Part shown: positions 19,975-28,367 of the stretch, in pieces
Layout of the letters: each line of letters begins with the position of its first letter
How positions within the stretch are numbered: position 1 is the first letter of the stretch
Assembly: GCA_017557425.1 (NCBI GenBank)
Contig: JAFYYU010000011.1
Coordinates: 47,013 to 111,012, forward strand
Source: Muribaculaceae bacterium
Lineage (GTDB): Bacteria > Bacteroidota > Bacteroidia > Bacteroidales > Muribaculaceae
Reading direction: 5' to 3'
DNA length: 64,000 nucleotides
Program-made: the position numbers and the translations under genes
The notes under the pieces: generated by a model
What the model was told of the DNA's origin: nothing
Seen by the model: only the letters and a program-made list of their open reading frames with translations
Databases searched by the model: none

Positions 19975-20567
19975 CACAGATAACGAATGCGGTTAAACGG
20001 GGCGCCGTCTCCACCCTCGGGATAAATCTTGCGGAATCCCACGGGCAGGTTCTCCCCTACCCGTTCAGGAATAATGCTCACTCCGTTGAACAGTGTCGGC
20101 AAGAAACGGGCTATATTCACGCGTACCTTGACTTTCCAGTGCGGCGGATCGAAGGTAAACGTCGTCGCCGCCTTGTTGAGCGTGGCGACACACTCCAGCG
20201 GCTTGATCAACGTCACTTTGTCGCGCTGACTGTATAGCCACAACTGGTACTTATTGTCCACGGCACTGCTGGCAATATAGCCGATGACCGTGCCGGGCAT
20301 CACGTTGATGTCGGGCGAATCGAGCAGAATGATGCGGTAACCGACGTTATGTTGTCCCTTGTAGCGCTCGATACCCAATGTCATCTCCTCGTTGGGATAG
20401 TACCAAATGCCTTCCAGCGGCTGCATGTCGGTCTCATCGAGGCGCACGCGCATCGAATCCACATCCAGTCCGTTCAAAATGACCGATTTTTTAGGCACAC
20501 CATTCCCCGCCTCTACCATAATGGGTAACAGCAGGAGTATCAGGGATATGATGGCTATGCGTCTCAT
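19974..20567 (-). CDS. Uncharacterised exported protein
   Basis: 197 residues from the ATG at 20567. The upstream in-frame extension overlaps the DUF3078 gene and lacks a signal sequence, so it is rejected. The signal peptide MRRIAIISLILLLLPIMVEA is followed by a domain containing LEGIWYYPNEEMTLGIERYK, a pattern seen in lipocalin-like or DUF-type small-molecule-binding folds; the family is not recognised. It is coupled to the next gene by TGATG and starts 10 nt after the DUF3078 gene, so the three genes form one transcription unit. Confidence 0.7.
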   Translation of the reverse strand: MRRIAIISLILLLLPIMVEAGNGVPKKSVILNGLDVDSMRVRLDETDMQPLEGIWYYPNEEMTLGIERYKGQHNVGYRIILLDSPDINVMPGTVIGYIASSAVDNKYQLWLYSQRDKVTLIKPLECVATLNKAATTFTFDPPHWKVKVRVNIARFLPTLFNGVSIIPERVGENLPVGFRKIYPEGGDGAPFNRIRYL

Positions 20568-20577
20568 TAAAACCTTA

Positions 20578-21828
20578 TCAGTTGACAGTTGCGAAGCGGT
20601 AAACGACACCCAGACTGAGGATTTCCTTGAACTGCCAGTAGTTCCAGTCATCGTCGCGGGCACGTGAGCGGTCGAAGCGCAGGTGGGTGTAGAACTGCGT
20701 GGTCAGGTACTTGCCGATGGACAGGTCGAGCGTGTTCTCCCAGTCACCCTGCACATACTCGTAATTGGTGAACATGTAGAGTCGTGAGGTGAACATCACG
20801 TTAGGCGTGAAGCGCCACAGCCATTTGGCCTCGAAATTGCTACCGACGGTGCTCTTGCAGTGCTTGCCGGCATCGATGCCGAAACGCGTGGGATCGATAT
20901 CGGTGATGTTGCGGCAATACTTCAGGTTATAGGAAATGGGCGCGATGGCCAGGGTGAACATGCGGTCATCGGCCTTCTTGTAGTTGTAAGTCATACCCAA
21001 GCCGACATTCAGCTCGGCCGGCGAGAGAAATGCCGCAGTCATCGTTCTGGTGTTGACCTTGTAGTTGTTGAGGAACTGCGTGGTAAACTGCAGCATGGCG
21101 CTGTAGTACCAGTTCTTGACCGCTTTGTAACCCAACTGGGAGGTAAACAGGAAGTTATCCTCGTTGATCATGTACTTGCGGATGCTGTCACCGTGAGTGG
21201 TTGCGATACCCAACTTATAGGACAAGGCATTGTTGAACAACCAGTTGGGGTGCACGTCGGTGTTGAGGTTGCAGTTCCAGTTGATGCTACCGAGCAGTGC
21301 CAGGTTGTTTTCACCGCCCTGGTACCAGTTGCCGCTGATGTAGGCCTGGGTGAACTGCAACGAGGCATTGAACACGTGCAGCCAGTTGTGGAAAGGAAGT
21401 ACAGGCGCCTCGGGCGGAGTGACGTCCTCGACAACGACCTGAGCGGGAGCGATAGTGAGCATGCCCTTGTGCGGGTCACCAGGAATGACGCCCTCAGGCG
21501 GTGCCTCGGGCAAGCGGCCGGCATTATAGGCTACCAACTGCGGGTTGTCGATCATAGCACGCTCGCGGATAGCCCGTGTGCGTTCGGCATCAGCCATAGC
21601 CTCCTGGAGCCACTCGTCACCGGCATCCAAGCTATAGAGCCTGCTGCTGGAGGGGGCTGCCGCTTCGGCATGACGGGCAGTGCCGTTATCGTAGATAAGC
21701 GGCGCGTAGCGCATATCCGGCTCGGCTGGCCTCTGCTGGGGCTGCTGCGCTTGGGCAGCCACACCCATGGCCACCATCAGGGCGATGGCCAAACAATTCT
21801 TCAGTGATGTCATTTTTCTCATTTTCAT
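20578..21828 (-). CDS. DUF3078 outer-membrane beta-barrel-like protein
   Basis: 416 residues. A signal peptide ends AAQAQQ. A Gln/Pro-rich linker of about 110 residues (to FHNWLHVFNASLQFTQAYIS) leads into the DUF3078 domain (about 140-416). It has many alternating aromatic/polar strands (NWYQGGENNLALLGSINWN, YTYNYKK-like segments) and ends in VVYRFATVN, like an outer-membrane strand. DUF3078 is Bacteroidetes-specific and uncharacterised. It is first in the run with the two small exported proteins. Confidence 0.8.
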   Translation of the reverse strand: MKMRKMTSLKNCLAIALMVAMGVAAQAQQPQQRPAEPDMRYAPLIYDNGTARHAEAAAPSSSRLYSLDAGDEWLQEAMADAERTRAIRERAMIDNPQLVAYNAGRLPEAPPEGVIPGDPHKGMLTIAPAQVVVEDVTPPEAPVLPFHNWLHVFNASLQFTQAYISGNWYQGGENNLALLGSINWNCNLNTDVHPNWLFNNALSYKLGIATTHGDSIRKYMINEDNFLFTSQLGYKAVKNWYYSAMLQFTTQFLNNYKVNTRTMTAAFLSPAELNVGLGMTYNYKKADDRMFTLAIAPISYNLKYCRNITDIDPTRFGIDAGKHCKSTVGSNFEAKWLWRFTPNVMFTSRLYMFTNYEYVQGDWENTLDLSIGKYLTTQFYTHLRFDRSRARDDDWNYWQFKEILSLGVVYRFATVN

Positions 21829-21879
21829 CGGGATTTATGTTTTTGTCAGGTTAAACAGAGGGGGTATCGGGCATTCCAA

Positions 21880-22497
21880 TCAGGCATCGTAAAGTTTTTC
21901 CTTCTTGGCGGGAGGCCGAGGAGTCTCTTCGCGCTGCTGCTTGGACTGCTGCTTTTTAGCCTTGTGACGGGGTTGCACCTTTTGGCGCTTTTGCTCGTGG
22001 TTGGGTTTCTGCTGCTTGTTCTCGGCGAAACTCTTGACCATATCCTCGACGATTTCGCGATTGCCATACAGATAGTTGACCGTCACCTCGATAATGAGGT
22101 TCTGCTTCTTGGAAACGATGTCAGCGATAACGGCGCGGGAGCCATCGGGCATGGTACCGTCGATACTGTAGGTCTTCTTGAAGCCCTTGACTTTCAATTT
22201 ACCGTCATGCAGGTCATACATGCTGTATCCCAGCGCTTTGCGCTGCAGATTCTCGTTTAGCAGCTTCTTTTCGTCGCCCTTGTCCTTGCTGTAGAGCTGC
22301 ACGGTCATCACCATGTCCTCCCACTGGATTTCAAATCGCGTGGGACTGTTAAAGGTGACAAATCCGTTATCTGGCGTCTCGAATGACAGGTCGTAACGGC
22401 TCCAGTTATATATCGTCGCACGGGCATCCACCGTCCCTGCCGCGAACATCAGCAACAGGGCAAACAGGGGAGCTATGAGTCTGAATCTATCCTTCAT
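21880..22497 (-). CDS. Uncharacterised exported protein with basic Gln-rich tail
   Basis: 205 residues. A signal peptide (to about residue 25, TVDARA) is followed by a beta-rich domain of about 120 residues and a very basic, Lys/Gln-rich low-complexity tail (about 160-205, PNHEQKRQKVQPRHKAKKQQ...). The tail suggests binding to polyanions such as LPS, DNA or capsule, which is inference. No family is recognised. It lies 23 nt after the GH25 gene and 51 nt before the DUF3078 gene, all on the minus strand. Confidence 0.7.
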   Translation of the reverse strand: MKDRFRLIAPLFALLLMFAAGTVDARATIYNWSRYDLSFETPDNGFVTFNSPTRFEIQWEDMVMTVQLYSKDKGDEKKLLNENLQRKALGYSMYDLHDGKLKVKGFKKTYSIDGTMPDGSRAVIADIVSKKQNLIIEVTVNYLYGNREIVEDMVKSFAENKQQKPNHEQKRQKVQPRHKAKKQQSKQQREETPRPPAKKEKLYDA

Positions 22498-22520
22498 TGC
22501 ACAGGCATTTTATATTTCAT

Positions 22521-23285
22521 CTATAGGTCGGGGTGCTTGACGTTGTCGAGATAACGGTTCCACTCGCTCTTGGAGCCTCGATACACGTTGATGTCAACTT
22601 TGCCCTTGACACCGAGAACGCCGCCCTCGTGGCTGATCTGCTGAATGCAGTGTGGCATCGATGTCAACTGGTCGGGACTAGTGAACGAGCAGAGCCACAG
22701 GTCATGGTCACCCAGCATATCCTTGTAATACTTGTTGTATCCGTCCAGATTGGTGTAGATCATCACCTGATAGCCCTTGCCGGTGAGGATTTCAATCATG
22801 TCCATGACTCGCTCCAGAGCCTGTTTACGGTTCACAGTCGCCCCGTTGCCCCAATCGTCCTCAAGGTCGATGACCAACGGCAGGTCAAATTCCTTGCCCT
22901 GTATGGCACCCAGGAAATTGTCGGCCTGCTCACGCCCCGTGCGGTTCTTACGGAAGAAATGGTAAGCACCCACCTTCAAACCCGCCTCACGGGCGCCGCG
23001 GTAATTGCGGTCGAAGGCGTCGTCCCTGTAGGTCATTCCTTCGCTGGCCTTGATGAAGACGAACTGGTAGTCGTCATCGCGCACTTGTTCGAAATCAATG
23101 TCGCCGTTGTGCTTCGACACGTCGATGCCGGCAATGGGATAGCGGTATCGGTCCACATTGACCGAGTGAGGCAGGATGTAACGCCAGGCCAAATAGCCAC
23201 CCAACAACACAACAAGGGCTGCCGCTCCAAGAAGAAGCAGCCACTTGATGTAATCTGGTCGTGTAGGCACCTGGCGTCTACCCAT
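22521..23285 (-). CDS. GH25 family lysozyme, membrane-anchored
   Basis: 254 residues from the ATG at 23285; a TTG at 23291 is a less likely alternative. One N-terminal transmembrane helix (about 13-33, LLLLGAAALVVLLGGYLAWRY) anchors a GH25 muramidase domain. The domain begins with AGIDVSKHNGDIDF and contains FIKASEGMTYRDD and the catalytic DLEDD (about residue 145). The enzyme would cleave the MurNAc-GlcNAc bond of peptidoglycan. Small Bacteroidetes GH25 enzymes may serve cell-wall remodelling or attack on other bacteria; the context does not decide. It starts 15 nt after the TM2 gene. Confidence 0.9.
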   Translation of the reverse strand: MGRRQVPTRPDYIKWLLLLGAAALVVLLGGYLAWRYILPHSVNVDRYRYPIAGIDVSKHNGDIDFEQVRDDDYQFVFIKASEGMTYRDDAFDRNYRGAREAGLKVGAYHFFRKNRTGREQADNFLGAIQGKEFDLPLVIDLEDDWGNGATVNRKQALERVMDMIEILTGKGYQVMIYTNLDGYNKYYKDMLGDHDLWLCSFTSPDQLTSMPHCIQQISHEGGVLGVKGKVDINVYRGSKSEWNRYLDNVKHPDL

Positions 23286-23300
23286 AGGCAATCCTTTCTT

Positions 23301-23747
23301 CTAGAATATCGGGAAGTTGCTGGGTGAGAATACCCACCTGCGCTCAAATTCCTCTTGCGTCGAGGTGAAGAACAGCACACCCTGGATAATCGAGATAATC
23401 TGGGTGATGATTCCCAGGATACCGCAAGACAGGAACGTGGCAACCAGGAAGAGGATTCCGGCGTTGGTCTTGCCCATGTAGAAGTAGTGCAGTCCCACGC
23501 TGCCCAGGAACAGGGCCAGCAAGCCGGCTACGCCACGGCTCTTGCCCGAGGGTCCGTTGCTGAAAACGTCGTCAACGACCGAACTGGCCTGGTTGCTGAA
23601 CTGACGCCATTGCTCCTGATAGTTGGGGCCTTGCTGTTCACTGTATGACACATTGGTCTCGGCACCGCAATAGGGGCACTTCACGCGGCTCACTTTCTCT
23701 TGAGTGCTATACTGCTTCCCGCACTCGGGGCACTGATGAATATACAT
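23301..23747 (-). CDS. TM2 domain protein with N-terminal zinc ribbon
   Basis: 148 residues. A zinc ribbon at the N-terminus (CPECGKQY ... CPYCGAE, four cysteines in two CxxC pairs) is followed by a polar linker and a TM2 domain: two helices around FLGSVGLHYFYMGKTNAGILF and LSCGILGIITQIISIIQGVLFF. TM2 proteins are found widely in bacteria, with no settled function. It heads a run with GH25 downstream. A 7-nt-period array lies immediately upstream. Confidence 0.88.
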   Translation of the reverse strand: MYIHQCPECGKQYSTQEKVSRVKCPYCGAETNVSYSEQQGPNYQEQWRQFSNQASSVVDDVFSNGPSGKSRGVAGLLALFLGSVGLHYFYMGKTNAGILFLVATFLSCGILGIITQIISIIQGVLFFTSTQEEFERRWVFSPSNFPIF

Positions 23748-23750
23748 AGT

Positions 23751-23778
23751 CTTTAGTTTTTAGTAGTTAGTCTTGTGT
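23751..23778. repeat. 7-nt-period array
   Basis: CTTTAGT, TTTTAGT, AGTTAGT and CTTGTGT in succession, directly upstream of the TM2 gene start at 23747. Confidence 0.55.
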
Positions 23779-23847
23779 CTTATCGTCTATTAGACGTGTG
23801 ACACCCCCAAAAGGTTGCAATTACTGTACCAATTTCTCTGAAATCTC

Positions 23848-23947
23848 TCGCTAAGTCGCCAAGACGCTAAGTTTTTTAATCGCCCTGCGGGCGAGAAATT
23901 AAACAAATTATATTTTAATCTTTGCGACTTAGCGTCTTTGCGTGAGG
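23848..23947. repeat. Inverted 8-nt-period arrays around a hairpin
   Basis: The left arm reads GCTAAGTC, GCCAAGAC, GCTAAGTT from 23850. The right arm reads GCGACTTA, GCGTCTTT, GCGTGAGG from 23924, which is the same motif family on the other strand. Between them CGCCC-tgc-GGGCG forms a small hairpin near 23881-23893. It lies downstream of yidC (ends 23957) and may also serve as a transcription stop. Confidence 0.7.
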
Positions 23948-23956
23948 CAAGCAGAA

Positions 23957-26041
23957 TCAGCGGCGACGCTGGGCGTTGGAGCGCTGCTTCTGCTGCTGTT
24001 GCTGCATCTTTTGGGCCTGTTCCATGCGCTCGAGCCATTTGGATTTTTTCTTTGGCTTGGCGGCATTTTTGGCCATGGTGGCGCGCACCTTGTCCTCGGT
24101 GATGAAGAGTCGGCAGCTGTAGGTCTGCAGGATGGTAATCAACAGCGAGATAAAGTAGTAGTAGCTCAGGCCTGACGCGTAGTTGTTGAAGAACACGAGG
24201 AACATCAACGGCATCATGTACATCATCGCTTTCATGCCCGGCATCGACTGGGACTGGGCCTGGGACTTGGTGGTGATGTAGGTGTAGATGATGTTGGTGA
24301 CGGTCATCAACAGGCAAAAGAGGCTGATGTGGTTGCCAAAGGTGTTGGAGATGAACGGGATGTGGGTTGACCACTCCACAATCTTGTCGGGAGCGCTCAG
24401 GTCATTGGCCCACAGGAAGGACTGACCGCGCAACTCGATACTCGACGGGAAGAAGGTGAACATCGCGATGAGGATGGGCATCTGCAACAGCATGGGCAGA
24501 CAGCCGCCCATGGGGTTGGCTCCGGCCAGGCGGTACAGCTCCATGGTCTTTTGCTGCTTCTTGATCGCATCTTCCTGATTGGGATATTTCTCGTTGATCT
24601 TGGCGATGTCGGGAGCCAGGAAGCGCATCTTGGCCTGCGAGATGTAGGTCTTGTAGGTCAACGGCGAGAGCACGACCTTGAGGATGATGGTCAGCACCAG
24701 GATGATGAGTCCGTAGTTGCTCATGAATTTGCCCAGCCAGTCAAACACGGGGATGATGATACCTGTGTTGATCCAACGGAAGAGTTTCCAGCCCAGCGGG
24801 ATGAGGTAGGTGAGCTTCAGGTCCTCCTTGGGCGAGAACTTGTCGTAGCTCGAGAGCATGTGGTAGCGGTTCGGGCCCATGTAGAAATAGAACGAGGCCG
24901 GTTGCGCCTGATCGCTCGAGTAAGGTATCAACGTGTGGATGTTGATGTCCTTGAGGTAGTTCTCATAGTCGGGCGAATCCTTGGTGTCGGCGCTGGTCAT
25001 CTTAGCGGTGCTCATGACACTGTCGGTAATCAAAACGGTGGAGAAGAACTGGTTCTTGGCGCTTACCCACTTGAGTTTTTCCTTGATTTCCTTCTCGTCG
25101 CTGCCGCTCTCGCGCATATACTTCACGTCGCCACCCTTGCCGGCAAACTTGTAATAAACGCCGCTGTTGCGCTCCTCGAACTGCTTGCCAAACTCGTGTC
25201 GCGAGATTTTCTGGTGCCAGTCGAGGTCAATCAGGTTGATATTCAACGGTATGATGCGTGACATGTGCTGCTGCACCATCTCCATGCGCACCATGTAGCT
25301 GCCGGGCACGAGGGTGTACTTCAGTCCCCACTGTGCGCCGCCGTCGAGCTGCAGGTTCATCAGCACGGTGCTGTCGTTGAGCTGCTTTGGTGTGAAATAG
25401 AAGTTCTTGGTCTCGAAGCGCTGCGTGTTGTTGCTCAGGGTGAAGCTGTAGTCGTTGTCGCCCTTGTCAAACAGCACGAGTTGCGGCGTCTTGTAGGTCT
25501 TATAGCCCTTCAATGTTGCCTTGGCGATGATGCCGCCCTTGGTGCTGAGCTCGACCTTAAGTGAATCGTTCTCGAGGGTGACGAACTCCTCGGTGCCCGT
25601 CAGCGAACCGGCAAAGGAGCCGTTCTTGGCATACACGTCGAGAGCCCTTTGCACGGCCTGCACGGCCAGGTTGTGCGTCGCCGGGTTATTGCTGGTGGTG
25701 GCGATAATCTCGTCCCAGGTTACTGTGGTGTCGGCCACGGTGATGGTGCCGTCGATTTTGCCATCCTTCATCGAGAGCACGACGCCCTCATTGTTAATCG
25801 TGGCGTGATCGGCGGGCAAATTCTGCAGCACACCAGTGAGCAGGGTGATGTCTTCGCGACTCAGGGTATCGACGTTGCCGGTAACGGCAGCGGCGCGGTC
25901 GTTGGCACGCTGCACGGCGGCAATGGAGTCGAGTTGCCGCTGGCGCTCGGCCATTTCGGCTTCAGAGGGCTGATTGAGCCACATGAATCCGAAGATCACG
26001 ACGCCCATCAGCAACATTCCAATCAAAGTGTTTTTGTCCAT
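23957..26041 (-). CDS. yidC: Membrane protein insertase YidC
   Basis: 694 residues. An N-terminal transmembrane helix (MDKNTLIGMLLMGVVIFGFMW) is followed by a large periplasmic beta domain (about 60-380) and the conserved 60KD_IMP insertase core (about 430-650, with NPMGGCLPMLLQMPILIAMF). The Gly-Cys-Leu segment and the following helices match YidC/Oxa1. The C-terminus is a Lys/Arg/Gln-rich tail that may contact ribosomes. It inserts inner-membrane proteins alone or with SecYEG. pyrG normally lies just upstream in Bacteroidetes; here a four-helix-bundle gene has come between them. Confidence 0.95.
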   Translation of the reverse strand: MDKNTLIGMLLMGVVIFGFMWLNQPSEAEMAERQRQLDSIAAVQRANDRAAAVTGNVDTLSREDITLLTGVLQNLPADHATINNEGVVLSMKDGKIDGTITVADTTVTWDEIIATTSNNPATHNLAVQAVQRALDVYAKNGSFAGSLTGTEEFVTLENDSLKVELSTKGGIIAKATLKGYKTYKTPQLVLFDKGDNDYSFTLSNNTQRFETKNFYFTPKQLNDSTVLMNLQLDGGAQWGLKYTLVPGSYMVRMEMVQQHMSRIIPLNINLIDLDWHQKISRHEFGKQFEERNSGVYYKFAGKGGDVKYMRESGSDEKEIKEKLKWVSAKNQFFSTVLITDSVMSTAKMTSADTKDSPDYENYLKDINIHTLIPYSSDQAQPASFYFYMGPNRYHMLSSYDKFSPKEDLKLTYLIPLGWKLFRWINTGIIIPVFDWLGKFMSNYGLIILVLTIILKVVLSPLTYKTYISQAKMRFLAPDIAKINEKYPNQEDAIKKQQKTMELYRLAGANPMGGCLPMLLQMPILIAMFTFFPSSIELRGQSFLWANDLSAPDKIVEWSTHIPFISNTFGNHISLFCLLMTVTNIIYTYITTKSQAQSQSMPGMKAMMYMMPLMFLVFFNNYASGLSYYYFISLLITILQTYSCRLFITEDKVRATMAKNAAKPKKKSKWLERMEQAQKMQQQQQKQRSNAQRRR

Positions 26042-26047
26042 TAATAT

Positions 26048-26082
26048 TTTTAAGTTTTTAGTTTTTAGTTCTTAGTTTTAAG
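26048..26082. repeat. 7-nt-period array (TTTTAAG/TTTTTAG), left of the four-helix gene
   Basis: Five heptamers: TTTTAAG, TTTTTAG, TTTTTAG, TTCTTAG, TTTTAAG, directly upstream of the yidC start. The mirror array (ACTTAAA) lies at 26564-26605, so the two bracket the four-helix-bundle gene in inverted orientation. Confidence 0.75.
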
Positions 26083-26115
26083 TATGATTACTTTAGCCTG
26101 ACGATAATCTAATAC

Positions 26116-26478
26116 TTAAAACGGAATAAGCGATTTAGAAAGGGCATTCAACATTTTGTCAATTTCCTCGATTAGCTCTTTGGCTCGGGCTGTATTCCCT
26201 TCATTCAAATAATGAACACGCTCACATATTTCGAGTTGTGTGGATAATTCCCGAATAGACCCACGAGCAACTGACAAAAATCTTATGAATTCCTTCATGC
26301 TTTCACGACCTTGTCCTTCAGCAATATTGGAAGGTATTGAGACAGCTGCCCTGCGCATCTGAGATGATAAAGCATAGTTCTCATCTTGAGGCAATAACTT
26401 AACAATTGAATAAATCTCAACTGTCAAATCCATTGCTTTTTGCCAAACCTTTAACTCTCTAAAATCGCTTGACTTCAT
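26116..26478 (-). CDS. Four-helix-bundle protein (S23/IVP family)
   Basis: 120 residues from the ATG at 26478 (MKSSDFRELKVWQKAMDLTV), the normal family start. A longer reading frame reaches back to 26553 but without conserved residues. The RELKVWQKA start, the SSQMRRAAVSIPSNIAEG block and the helical rest are diagnostic of the TIGR02436 family. The family was first seen inside 23S rRNA intervening sequences but is common as free genes in Bacteroidetes; its function is unknown. It interrupts the pyrG-yidC pair, has lower GC than both neighbours, and is bracketed by inverted heptamer arrays, which suggests later insertion. Confidence 0.88.
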   Translation of the reverse strand: MKSSDFRELKVWQKAMDLTVEIYSIVKLLPQDENYALSSQMRRAAVSIPSNIAEGQGRESMKEFIRFLSVARGSIRELSTQLEICERVHYLNEGNTARAKELIEEIDKMLNALSKSLIPF

Positions 26479-26563
26479 TTTATATAATAGTCTTATGTAC
26501 TGTTTGTTTCGCCATAGTGGCAGTTGTTTCACAACCGTTGTGAGCAATGACAATAGTATTATT

Positions 26564-26604
26564 ACTTAAAACTTAAAACTTAAAACTCACAACTTAAAAC
26601 TCAA

Positions 26605-26605
<1 letters not shown>
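26564..26605. repeat. 7-nt-period array (ACTTAAA), right of the four-helix gene
   Basis: Six heptamers in exact register: ACTTAAA three times, ACTCACA, ACTTAAA, ACTCAAT, ending at the pyrG stop codon. Confidence 0.8.
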
Positions 26606-28353
<1,748 letters not shown>

Positions 28354-28367
28354 TTAATCAAGTGTGA

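Noticed and set aside
23790-24374. 194-residue frame opposite frame to yidC
   Set aside because: His/Pro-rich out-of-frame reading of yidC plus the intergenic repeats.
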